Source: Konateibacter massiliensis
GTDB taxonomy: Bacteria; Bacillota; Clostridia; Lachnospirales; Lachnospiraceae
Assembly (NCBI RefSeq): GCF_900184995.1
Contig: NZ_LT860099.1
Coordinates: forward strand, 1,328,269-1,392,268
Direction of reading: 5' to 3'
DNA length: 64,000 nt
The notes beneath the pieces were generated by a model that saw only the letters and a program-made list of their open reading frames with translations, did no database searches and was not told the origin of the DNA. The position numbers and the translations under genes are program-made. This document shows, piece by piece, positions 27,528-35,380 of this stretch. Within the stretch, counting starts at the first letter, position 1, and each line of letters starts with the position of its first letter.

Positions 27528-28499
27528 GTGAATATATTAGAAAAATTTCAGACACCGATTTTGTTTATCGCAATCGTAACAGGATTGCTGCTGGGAAATA
27601 TCGCATTCGTAGAACGGTATGCCGAAAACTTTGTGATGCCGTTTCTCTTTGTTATGTTATTTGGAGTGTTCTTAAATACTCCGGTACGAGATTTTAGAAG
27701 AGCGTTTCGAAATATAAAGTTCTCTGTTACTACCGTATTGATTAATTTTGTATGGACACCTTTATTAATATTTTTGCTTGGCAAAATATTTCTTGCAAAC
27801 TCGTTTGCAATGCAACTTGGGCTTGTCATGTTGATGGTAACGCCTTGCACAGACTGGTACCTTGTCTTTACAGGCACAGCGAAAGGAAATGTACCTCTTT
27901 CAGCGTCTGTATTACCCGTTAATCTTATTTTACAAATCGTATTACTTCCAGTTTATCTATATATCATGGGAAGCGTGTCCGGAACTGTAAATATACAGGC
28001 CATTTTATCCAGCATATTATTTATGTTGATTATTCCGTTTGGTCTTGCTCAAGCATTAAAAGTACTTTTGAGAAAATTCAAGGATGAAGAAAGAAAAGAA
28101 AAAATACTTAGTATTTTCACTCCGCTCCAAACAATTTTACTGGCACTTGCCATAGCCGCAATGTTCGCTTCTAAAGGAAACATTCTTTTAGCAAACCTCA
28201 ATATAATCGCCAAGTTGCTGATCCCAATTATATTATTTTATATCATCAATTTTATTTTGGCTCAAATAATTGGTAAAGTCTTTCAATATAGCTATGAGAA
28301 TACCGCAAGTCTAACCCTTACAACTATTGCGAAAAATTCTCCGATGACACTCGGAATTGCACTGATGGCATTTCCCAATGAGCCGGTTATACATTTGATT
28401 ATGCTGATAGAACCACTGATTGAGCTGCCTTGTATGCTGCTCATTACAAGAATTTTATTGATTCTTAGAACGAAAAATATTGAAGTTTCAGAAGAATAA
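27528..28499 (+). CDS. Acr3/BASS-family permease
   Basis: A 323-residue membrane protein of the bile acid:sodium symporter superfamily, closest in pattern to the arsenite-exporter (Acr3-like) branch. About ten hydrophobic segments are visible. The motif VTPCTDWYLVFTG (about 105-117) carries the conserved cysteine, and the second repeat has TIAKNSPMTLGIALMAFP. It starts at GTG 27528 with AGGAGA nine bases upstream. An ACT-domain gene follows 22 bases later. No arsR or arsC is near, so an arsenic role is not supported by context; another organic anion is possible. Confidence 0.85.
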   Translation: MNILEKFQTPILFIAIVTGLLLGNIAFVERYAENFVMPFLFVMLFGVFLNTPVRDFRRAFRNIKFSVTTVLINFVWTPLLIFLLGKIFLANSFAMQLGLVMLMVTPCTDWYLVFTGTAKGNVPLSASVLPVNLILQIVLLPVYLYIMGSVSGTVNIQAILSSILFMLIIPFGLAQALKVLLRKFKDEERKEKILSIFTPLQTILLALAIAAMFASKGNILLANLNIIAKLLIPIILFYIINFILAQIIGKVFQYSYENTASLTLTTIAKNSPMTLGIALMAFPNEPVIHLIMLIEPLIELPCMLLITRILLILRTKNIEVSEE

Positions 28500-28521
28500 G
28501 TGTAAGAAGGAGGATGATTGA

Positions 28522-28887
28522 ATGGAGTTAAAAATAATAAATCAAGAATTTTCAATATGCAAAGTAAAAGATTTATCACAAATAGATTATTCAGATAAAT
28601 TTTGCTTTATTAGTAAGACAGATGAAGAATTATCATTAGTGTGCAGTACAAACTTAGTACCTAAAAATGTAATTGAATGTGATAATGGCTGGAAGGCTTT
28701 TAGAATACAAGGAGTATTAGATTTTTCTCTTATCGGTATTTTGTCAAAAATCTCTACGTTATTGGCAGAGGACAGTATCGGAATATTTGCAGTGTCAACA
28801 TACAATACAGATTATATTTTAACTAAGGAGGAAAACTTTGATAAGTCTATAAAAATCCTTGAAAATAATGGATATGTGATAAAGTGA
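28522..28887 (+). CDS. ACT-domain protein
   Basis: A 121-residue protein with two ACT-like units of the ACT_7 type: an N-terminal part with ELSLVCSTNLVP and a C-terminal part with GWKAFRIQGVLDFSLIGILS and GIFAVSTYNTDYILTK. ACT domains of this kind usually bind amino acids. AGGAGG lies about nine bases before the ATG. It follows the Acr3-like permease closely and is probably co-transcribed, perhaps as a small-molecule sensor for it; that link is inference. Confidence 0.85.
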   Translation: MELKIINQEFSICKVKDLSQIDYSDKFCFISKTDEELSLVCSTNLVPKNVIECDNGWKAFRIQGVLDFSLIGILSKISTLLAEDSIGIFAVSTYNTDYILTKEENFDKSIKILENNGYVIK

Positions 28888-28970
28888 TTTCAATTTGTCA
28901 TTTTCTATCAAAGAACACTTTTCAACCTTGTTTTGATGGCTATTAGTAAAATTGAAGCGTATAATTTTTA

Positions 28971-29008
28971 AGGGTAACCCCATCTTTTTAGATGGAGTTA
29001 CTCTTTTA
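28971..29008. terminator. Terminator between convergent genes
   Basis: GTAACCCCATC and GATGGAGTTAC form an 11-bp stem with one mismatch around a TTTTTA loop. It is followed rightward by CTCTTTT and leftward by CCTTAAAAATT. It serves the ACT gene from the left and possibly the ABC exporter from the right. Confidence 0.75.
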
Positions 29009-29035
29009 TGAAACAGTAAATAATCTTTACTCTCC

Positions 29036-30817
29036 CTAGACCGACAATAACGGAGTCTCAACTCTAAATTGTTCACTCACATATTTCGCATAAGTTTCGT
29101 GACTTTCAACAAGTTCACCATGTGTCCCACTTCCGGTAATCTTGCCTTTTTCAAGGAAATAAATCTTGTCACTGTCGACAATCGTAGCAAGCCTATGGGC
29201 AATCACTAAGGTGGTGCGTCCCTTCATCAAATTAACTAACGCACTTTGTACCATCATCTCCGATTCACTGTCAAGACTGGCGGTTGCTTCATCCAGCATC
29301 AGAATTTTGGGATTACGTAAGAATGCGCGGGCAATGGCAATTCGCTGCCGCTGGCCTCCTGAAATCTTAACCCCACGTTCACCCACTTCAGTCAATAACC
29401 CATCGGGCATTTCTTCGACAAATTGACGGGCATAAGCAAGTTCCAGAACTTCCCATAATTCATCATCACTAAATTCTTTCTGCAATCCATAGGTTAGATT
29501 ATCCCTGATCGTCCCTGCCATAATCGCGCTATCCTGCGAAACAAAACCTATTTGACTTCGATAATCCGTTAAATTAATATCTTGAATATCGGTATCGCCA
29601 AATTGAATGACTCCGCGGCTGGGGTCATAAAATCTTTCAAGCAAACTAAATATTGTAGACTTTCCTCCGCCTGACGGCCCTGCGAAAGCAATGATCTGAT
29701 TTGGATTTGCCTCAAAAGACACTCCTGTTAAAATTGGCTCATCGTTTTCATAAGCAAAATCAATATTAGTAACTTTAAGCTTCTTACCAGTCAGATCGAT
29801 AAGCTGTCCTCCTTGCAAATCTTCAGGTTCTTCATCCAGTAATTCTTGAACCCGTTTCGTAGAACCAGCTGCTTTGGCCATCTCGGTAAATAGGGTTGCA
29901 ACACTCGGCATTGCTCCAATCAGATTAAACAGATACATGAGGAAGCTCATCAGTGTGCCAATCGCCATTGCTCCAATGGCAATTCGATGCATCCCATAAG
30001 CCAATAATCCAAAAATCATACTCATCATCGCCATCATCATAATCGGCTGCATAGTCGCATCAAAGACAGCCTCTTTTTTGCCGACCTTGAATAGCTTATC
30101 CACCTCGCGTTCAGCCCGCATTTGAGCTTGTTTTTCCGCGTTGGATGTCTTTACCAGACGGATTTCGCTTAGTGTTTCGCTGGCAATTCCGTTAAATTCT
30201 GCAAGAGCATCCTGTCTCATATGTCCTACTTTTGTTCCAAATCCGAAAATAGGCAACATAATAATCATCACAATCGGAACTACTATCAGCATTGCCAAAC
30301 ACATGCGCCAATCCATTCTGATCATCATATAGACAGAGCCTAACACCAAAATAATACTGGATATGGTTTGCGGAAAAGTAGTGGCAAGCAGCTGTTTTAC
30401 TTGTGATGTATCATTGACTAAACGGCTTGAAATCTCACCGGACTTAATGGTATCAAAATATTTTACCTTTAACGTTGTCAATTTAAACCAGAGATTTTTT
30501 CTTAAGTTTTGGATGACATTTTCTCCGAAAATACCAAGGACCGTTCCTCCTATTGCTGAAATAATCGCAGAGCCCACAAATAGCAAGACTACCTTTAACA
30601 GTAATTGATAGTCGATTCCTTTTGAAAAGTTATTGACTAATGATGATGCTAATTGGGGTACATAAATTTGTACGCTCGAGGATGCAATCAACAGCAGTAT
30701 ACCTATTATCAAAAGATGATATTTGGGTTTCGTTGTGGTAATCAGCTTAAAAAATTGTCTAAATGAAAATTTTGTGCCATCTTTTCTGACTGCTTCATCC
30801 GGTCTTCCTCCTTCCAT
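29036..30817 (-). CDS. Multidrug-type ABC exporter (fused permease-ATPase)
   Basis: A 593-residue half-transporter that works as a homodimer. Six TM segments fill about residues 30-320. The ATPase follows with Walker A AGPSGGGKST (about 376-385), Q-loop, signature ISGGQRQRIAIARA and Walker B ILMLDEATASLD. It resembles BmrA/MsbA-type lipid or drug exporters. The ATG at 30817 overlaps the stop of the MarR-type gene by one base (TAATG), so the two are translationally coupled and the regulator likely controls the exporter. Confidence 0.94.
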   Translation of the reverse strand: MEGGRPDEAVRKDGTKFSFRQFFKLITTTKPKYHLLIIGILLLIASSSVQIYVPQLASSLVNNFSKGIDYQLLLKVVLLFVGSAIISAIGGTVLGIFGENVIQNLRKNLWFKLTTLKVKYFDTIKSGEISSRLVNDTSQVKQLLATTFPQTISSIILVLGSVYMMIRMDWRMCLAMLIVVPIVMIIMLPIFGFGTKVGHMRQDALAEFNGIASETLSEIRLVKTSNAEKQAQMRAEREVDKLFKVGKKEAVFDATMQPIMMMAMMSMIFGLLAYGMHRIAIGAMAIGTLMSFLMYLFNLIGAMPSVATLFTEMAKAAGSTKRVQELLDEEPEDLQGGQLIDLTGKKLKVTNIDFAYENDEPILTGVSFEANPNQIIAFAGPSGGGKSTIFSLLERFYDPSRGVIQFGDTDIQDINLTDYRSQIGFVSQDSAIMAGTIRDNLTYGLQKEFSDDELWEVLELAYARQFVEEMPDGLLTEVGERGVKISGGQRQRIAIARAFLRNPKILMLDEATASLDSESEMMVQSALVNLMKGRTTLVIAHRLATIVDSDKIYFLEKGKITGSGTHGELVESHETYAKYVSEQFRVETPLLSV

Positions 30818-31428
30818 TATCTGCGCCCCCTTCCAAAGAATCTTCCGTCTCCGCCAAATCCGCCGCGGAAATCTTCTCCGAAACCACCGAATCCATCGAA
30901 CCCGCTGCGCTCTAACATTTGTTCACGCGCACGTCCCAAATGAGCTGACATCTGACTAAAATGCTGCCATCTCCTATCATCGCTAAAAATTTCATTCAAT
31001 TTTGATTGAAATTCATGACTCGAAATATTATCCGCAATACGCGTTAAATACTCCTCCAACTTTTCCAGTTCTTCTTCCGTAAACCCTTTGAATAACTCAT
31101 CTCTAAGGCTTGAAGCAATCGTGCCTCGGTCTTTGATACTTTCCCAGCCTTTCTCTGTCAGTTTGACGTATGTAACTCTGGCGTCTTCCTCCGATTTTAC
31201 ACGTTCAACTGTTCCTGCTGCTTCAAGCTTTTTTATAATTTGCGTAACACTCGATGGTTTGATATCCAAGAATTCAGAAATACGACCTGCCGTTACATCC
31301 TTTTCTTTTGATAATAGCAGCAATGCTTCAAAAGCATTATCCGTCTTTTGCTCCACTTGATTTGCAAAAATCAAAAAGGGCTGATGCGTTATTTCCATTA
31401 ACTTATTCATTATATTATTTTTATTCAT
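30817..31428 (-). CDS. MarR-family regulator with Gly/Phe-rich tail
   Basis: A 203-residue MarR protein. The winged helix is clear (VTAGRISEFLDIKPSSVTQI, then VKSEEDARVTYVKLTEKG, about 45-115). After the dimer helices there is an unusual tail (about 176-203) made of GF and GG units, FGGFGEDFRGGFGGDGRFF, ending in GRGRR. The tail may be a disordered nucleic-acid- or protein-binding extension; its role is unknown. It is the first gene of the MarR-exporter operon and is preceded by a promoter framed by inverted repeats. Confidence 0.9.
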   Translation of the reverse strand: MNKNNIMNKLMEITHQPFLIFANQVEQKTDNAFEALLLLSKEKDVTAGRISEFLDIKPSSVTQIIKKLEAAGTVERVKSEEDARVTYVKLTEKGWESIKDRGTIASSLRDELFKGFTEEELEKLEEYLTRIADNISSHEFQSKLNEIFSDDRRWQHFSQMSAHLGRAREQMLERSGFDGFGGFGEDFRGGFGGDGRFFGRGRR

Positions 31429-31444
31429 TTTTTTACCTCCGCTA

Positions 31445-31529
31445 TAATTTATTTAGTTTCATTGCCAACTAACAAAATATAATATAATCCTTTTTATTTT
31501 GTTTGTCAATACAAAAACTAAATAAATTA
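31445..31529 (-). promoter_or_regulatory. marR promoter framed by 15-base inverted repeats
   Basis: On the minus strand TTGACA (31509-31504) and TATATT (31486-31481) are spaced by 17 bases. TAATTTATTTAGTTT (31445-31459) and its exact reverse complement (31515-31529) flank this promoter. A smaller dyad, TTAGTT-N8-AACTAA, lies at 31453-31472. The arrangement suits autorepression by the MarR protein at two sites. Confidence 0.8.
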
Positions 31530-31684
31530 AATATTTATTTCTCCGATTTATAGAATTCTATCATCTTTCTTCCTGTACAAAAAACAAGGATGGCAAGTAT
31601 CATCTCACCGTCCCCTAATAGAGTGTTCATGTTCTGTTCTTCAAAAAATGTCTAAATAGAATGTATTCTCTAACCTATTATAGC

Positions 31685-32293
31685 CTATGATTTATCAGCC
31701 CGCATTTTTCCCTTAAATTCTTTTTCAATATGGATATGCTCCTCTTTCCCAACAAGTGTTTCTCCTTCAAAATCAAGTTCAATAATGTAAGGCATCCAGT
31801 CTATTATTCTTAGAAACGAATCACAGCCATAGCTTGAATCATAAAAATTTAAGATTGTACTTAAGGCTGTTCCATGCGTACCTATTACAACGGATGTATC
31901 CTCATTTTTCTTTTCATTTTTTCTCAGTATCTCCATCAAAGCAGCAATATTTCTTTTCTGAACCATTGCAATGGATTCACCACCATTTTCATGGTATTGA
32001 TGATTTTCCCACCGCTTCTGAAACATTCCGTGATTATTTCCATCTGCTCCCTTTTCTCTTTCCCTTAAACGTTCATCGGTATGTATTTCCTTTTTTAAAT
32101 ATGCAGCACTTTCCCCTATTGTATCAATACTACGTTTATACGGACTACTATAAAAATAGTCAATTTTTTTATCCATCAAAAAATTCTTCACTGACAACGC
32201 ATCGATTTTTCCTTCTTTCGTTAACGGTCTTGTTCTATCATCTTCCCAATCGTATTCCGGCTGAGCATGACGGACAAAAAATACTTTTATCAT
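31685..32293 (-). CDS. Histidine phosphatase superfamily protein
   Basis: A 202-residue protein of the phosphoglycerate-mutase-like histidine phosphatase family. The phospho-acceptor motif is FVRHAQPEYDW (about 5-15), with RHA in place of the usual RHG, and the second catalytic histidine is in VVIGTHGTALS. SSPYKRSIDT provides the conserved arginine. The physiological substrate is unknown. It appears monocistronic; directly upstream lies a decayed HIT fragment. Confidence 0.88.
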   Translation of the reverse strand: MIKVFFVRHAQPEYDWEDDRTRPLTKEGKIDALSVKNFLMDKKIDYFYSSPYKRSIDTIGESAAYLKKEIHTDERLREREKGADGNNHGMFQKRWENHQYHENGGESIAMVQKRNIAALMEILRKNEKKNEDTSVVIGTHGTALSTILNFYDSSYGCDSFLRIIDWMPYIIELDFEGETLVGKEEHIHIEKEFKGKMRADKS

Positions 32294-32308
32294 AGACTTT
32301 TCCTCACC

Positions 32309-32458
32309 TTCTACATTTCCTCCCTTGGTAACACCACTCCGGACCTCTTATCGCGTGTCCCTTTCTACTTTGGGAAATAGGTGCCAATGAACATGAATAT
32401 ACCCGTCTCGCAATTCGTAATTAATCTTTTCAGCTTGTACACATTATATACTACCTCA
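32309..32458 (-). pseudogene. Decayed fragment of a HIT-family gene
   Basis: About 150 bases here align with the middle of the intact HIT gene (34782-34940) in the same orientation. Shared strings include CATTTCCTCCCTTGGTA, TGCCAATGAACATG and CTTGTACACATTATATAC. One frame still reads HVHWHLFPKVERDT, including the HIT triad region. The fragment has a base deletion upstream and an in-frame TAA after it, and both gene ends are missing. It is a broken duplicate left between the phosphatase and MerR genes. Confidence 0.85.
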
Positions 32459-33856
32459 TTCCGCGATTGCTCGTATCTCATCTACATATTCATCCCAATA
32501 ATCATAACTTAATTTCTTATGGAGCTTTTCCCAGCTATTTACTTTTATAAGAATACCCTGCTTCGCAAATTGCTCTGTCAACTGTAGAATAAAATCATCT
32601 TCGCCTTCCGGATATTCTTTCTTATCCAGATTTGAAGAACTGATGCCTCCCATTAATGAAATAGGCGTTCCATCTTTCATTATAATTGTATATTGCAGAG
32701 TCCCATCAAAATTCGCCGATAACATATAATAGCCGACATCCTCCCACGAATAACTTTTTGTCCAAAAGAAATGTCTTTTTGTAATTCCTTCTTCTGTTAT
32801 ACAATCATACCATGTACCATAAACAATTACGGTTATTATAAAAATAGCGACTGAAACTGCCATAACTTTCTTTTTTACACGTTCTGGAAGATGTGGCTGA
32901 AACCCTTTTTCCTTTGTAACAGCATTTCCAAACAGACCATGACTGGAATATAACCAAATGGTCAGGCAAAACAAATATAAAGCTACAATGATGTACAAAA
33001 TGAAAGGGGAACCTGTAATAATATAATTTGTTTCTGCTCCCATTACATTGTTATAAATAATCTTTTCCCAAAATATCGGAATACCGATTAACAACAGAAT
33101 AAAGTACATAATTAATCCCAGTAATTTCCACAATCCAGATAGCGGTATCTTTCTCTTTTTAACTTTTGGTGGCTCCTCGATTAATTCTTTTTCATTATAT
33201 ATGTAATTAAGAATATACATAGGTGAAGTAATACTGCTAATCACTAGAAACAGGACAAATGGGTATGCAAATCCATACCAAAAACTTCCCCACTTCCAGA
33301 CAAATTGATAAGCAAGTCCACGAATCACACAAATCCCCAAAATAATCAAAAGTGCAATTAGCCATCCACGTTTTTTTACACTTCCATCCAAATCATAGAA
33401 AAAAACGCTGCTCCAAATGCTCTTAAATGTATTGCCCTCAAACTCAATGTAATCTTTCAGATTGTCATAAAAATCTCTTCCGGCAAGTTCCTCTTGTTCT
33501 ACTATATTCCAGTACTTTTCAAAATCAAAGGACGAATTGCTATCTGCATCCTTTTCAATTCGCTTACAGACATCGATTGCTCCTTTTATTTCGCTCAACT
33601 GATGATTTAATGTAAGAATATTTTGGCTAATTACTGCTGAGATTGTTTCTTCCTCATCAAATATTTTCTTGATATCCGGAATAGAAATACCCAGCTTACG
33701 AAATAATATAATCTTCTTTAACTGCTCGACATCCTCTTTACTATAAGAACGATATCCATTTTCACTCCGTTCAGGTCTTAACAACCCCTCCGTCTCATAA
33801 AAACGAATATTAGCTCTCGTAATCTGAAGAAGCTCCTCCACTTCCTTTACTTTCAT
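32456..33856 (-). CDS. MerR regulator fused to a polytopic membrane domain
   Basis: A 466-residue protein. Residues 1-75 are a MerR DNA-binding domain (MKVKEVEELLQITRANIRFY, then GYRSYSKEDVEQLKKI) followed by a coiled-coil helix (about 80-120). Five to six hydrophobic segments come next (about 165-183, 190-215, 245-268, 285-312, 330-350). The last 110 residues form a soluble domain with WEDVGYYMLSA and a PH-like beta pattern. AAGGAG lies six bases before the ATG at 33856. A regulator tied to the membrane probably senses a membrane or external signal. Its own promoter has the long spacer used by MerR proteins. Confidence 0.85.
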   Translation of the reverse strand: MKVKEVEELLQITRANIRFYETEGLLRPERSENGYRSYSKEDVEQLKKIILFRKLGISIPDIKKIFDEEETISAVISQNILTLNHQLSEIKGAIDVCKRIEKDADSNSSFDFEKYWNIVEQEELAGRDFYDNLKDYIEFEGNTFKSIWSSVFFYDLDGSVKKRGWLIALLIILGICVIRGLAYQFVWKWGSFWYGFAYPFVLFLVISSITSPMYILNYIYNEKELIEEPPKVKKRKIPLSGLWKLLGLIMYFILLLIGIPIFWEKIIYNNVMGAETNYIITGSPFILYIIVALYLFCLTIWLYSSHGLFGNAVTKEKGFQPHLPERVKKKVMAVSVAIFIITVIVYGTWYDCITEEGITKRHFFWTKSYSWEDVGYYMLSANFDGTLQYTIIMKDGTPISLMGGISSSNLDKKEYPEGEDDFILQLTEQFAKQGILIKVNSWEKLHKKLSYDYWDEYVDEIRAIAE

Positions 33857-33901
33857 ATCACGTTCTCCTTGCTTGCTGTAAATTTAATTTATGTTAGTTG
33901 T

Positions 33902-33932
33902 ACATTAATGTATAAAGTCACTTTACAGTCAA
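33902..33932 (-). promoter_or_regulatory. MerR-type promoter with 19-base spacer
   Basis: On the minus strand TTGACT (33932-33927) and TAATGT (33907-33902) are separated by 19 bases instead of 17. The spacer holds the dyad TAAAGTCACTTTA (33913-33925). MerR-family activators act by shortening just such long spacers, so the downstream MerR gene is likely autoregulated. Confidence 0.75.
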
Positions 33933-33950
33933 GCGGTATTTATAACTATT

Positions 33951-34640
33951 TTAATAAATTGCATATTCCGCCGCTGCAGTAGCATGTAGCAGTGCTGTAT
34001 CATATACTTGCAAAATACTATCTTTCTGCCTGATTAGCAATCCAATCTCGGTGCATCCTAGTATAACACCCTCGGCACCATTTTGTTTAAGGGAAACAAT
34101 AATATTACAAAAGCATTCTCGGGATGTTTCATTGATATCACCCAAAATCAGCTCTGTGTTGATAATATTATGTATTTTATCAATCTGGTTTTCATCAGGT
34201 ATTAAAACCTTAATTCCACGGTCAGTTAATATTTTTTTGTAAAAATCCTTTTCCATTGTAAAACGTGTACCAAGCAACCCTACTGTCTTAATATTATCCT
34301 CAAGAAGTCTGTCCGCCATAACTTCTGCAATATGTAAAAAAGGTATTGTAATGGCTTCTCTAATTCTTGCCTCAACAATATGCATTGTATTGGTCGCCAA
34401 AATTATGAAATCAGCACCTGCTCTTTGGAGTGTTAATGCCGCTTCGGCAAGAATGTCATCTGCACGGTCCCAATCATTATTCTTATGAATATCTTTTATA
34501 TCTTGATATTGAATATTGTACAAAATGCACTTTGCGCTATAATAGCTGCCAAGTGTTCTATTTATATATCTGTTCAATTCAAGATAATATGTTGCTGTTG
34601 ATTCCCAACTCATTCCACCGATGATACCTATCGTTTTCAT
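33951..34640 (-). CDS. Aspartate/glutamate racemase family protein
   Basis: A 229-residue amino-acid racemase of the Asp/Glu superfamily. It begins KTIGIIGGMSWEST. The first catalytic position is Thr83 (LATNTMH) rather than cysteine, and the second is Cys196 (LGCTEIG). A Thr/Cys pair at about these positions is, as I recall, known from the E. coli YgeA-type L-Asp/Glu racemase, so the protein is probably active rather than broken. The product D-Asp or D-Glu would serve the cell wall or signalling. Substrate assignment is inference. Confidence 0.88.
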   Translation of the reverse strand: MKTIGIIGGMSWESTATYYLELNRYINRTLGSYYSAKCILYNIQYQDIKDIHKNNDWDRADDILAEAALTLQRAGADFIILATNTMHIVEARIREAITIPFLHIAEVMADRLLEDNIKTVGLLGTRFTMEKDFYKKILTDRGIKVLIPDENQIDKIHNIINTELILGDINETSRECFCNIIVSLKQNGAEGVILGCTEIGLLIRQKDSILQVYDTALLHATAAAEYAIY

Positions 34641-34699
34641 TAGTGCCCTCCCCTTTTCTTGGCTAATCTCACATTCTACATAATCTCAACAATACGCTA

Positions 34700-35146
34700 T
34701 TATTTTAAAATTCTTTCTATTTCTTTCTTAAGCTCTCTCGTTTTTTCCTCTAACTCTACCACAGACGGCTTAAATTGATCACTACACATTTCCTCCCTTG
34801 GTAGCAACCACACTGGACCTCTTATAGGTGTGTCTCCTTCTACCCTGGGAAATAGATGCCAATGAACATGTGTATCTCCATTACCTAACAATTCATAATT
34901 CATCTTTTCCGGCTTGTACACATTATATACCGCCTCTGCAACTAATGACATTTCTTCTAAATATTTCATTTTAAAATCATATGGAAAGTCATGCAATTCA
35001 GCCACATGCTTTTTGCACAAAAACAATGTATATCCCTTAAATCTTTGATAGTCACCCAAAACTACAAACCCTGTCTCTAGTTCACAGACAAAATATGGAT
35101 TTTCACCTTCATTAATCATTTTAATTCTATCACAAATCAAACACAT
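34700..35146 (-). CDS. HIT-family hydrolase
   Basis: A 148-residue histidine-triad protein. The triad is HVHWHLFPR (about 94-102), and the N-terminus has the paired cysteines MCLICD often seen in bacterial HIT proteins. Family members hydrolyse nucleotide phosphoramidates or dinucleoside polyphosphates. The C-terminal 40 residues are charged and helical. A decayed partial copy lies 2.3 kb away at 32309-32458. The gene is the last one before the defence island. Confidence 0.9.
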   Translation of the reverse strand: MCLICDRIKMINEGENPYFVCELETGFVVLGDYQRFKGYTLFLCKKHVAELHDFPYDFKMKYLEEMSLVAEAVYNVYKPEKMNYELLGNGDTHVHWHLFPRVEGDTPIRGPVWLLPREEMCSDQFKPSVVELEEKTRELKKEIERILK

Positions 35147-35300
35147 TAGTTTCCCTCCATTTTTTCACTTCTTTTAGAAATCTTTCTGCCAAGTATTTTT
35201 TCTTTCCCTAACAGCTTCCTTTATTATGCATATTTATGGTATAAAAGCGCCACCGTCTCACAATGCCTTGAGTGGGTCATCTAGATGCACACCTCAATCA

Positions 35301-35380
35301 GAATTCAAAAATAATGCAAACTATCATCTCTAAGTGCAATTTGCAGAAATGTACATTACTGTCACAAAAAATAAAATTCT
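35301..35380. repeat. Diverged repeat, left flank of Wadjet
   Basis: This segment just downstream of jetD resembles 42487-42564 upstream of jetA in the same orientation. Shared blocks are AATGCAAACT/GATGCAAACT, GTGCA, CAGAA/TAGAA, CATTACTG/ATATTGCTG and a closing AAAAATAA. Identity is about two thirds by eye with small gaps. It may mark the cassette border. Confidence 0.45.

Noticed and set aside
34700-35146. HIT gene as a part of the defence island
   Set aside because: It has its own gap to jetD, belongs to a housekeeping family and has an old duplicate outside the island.
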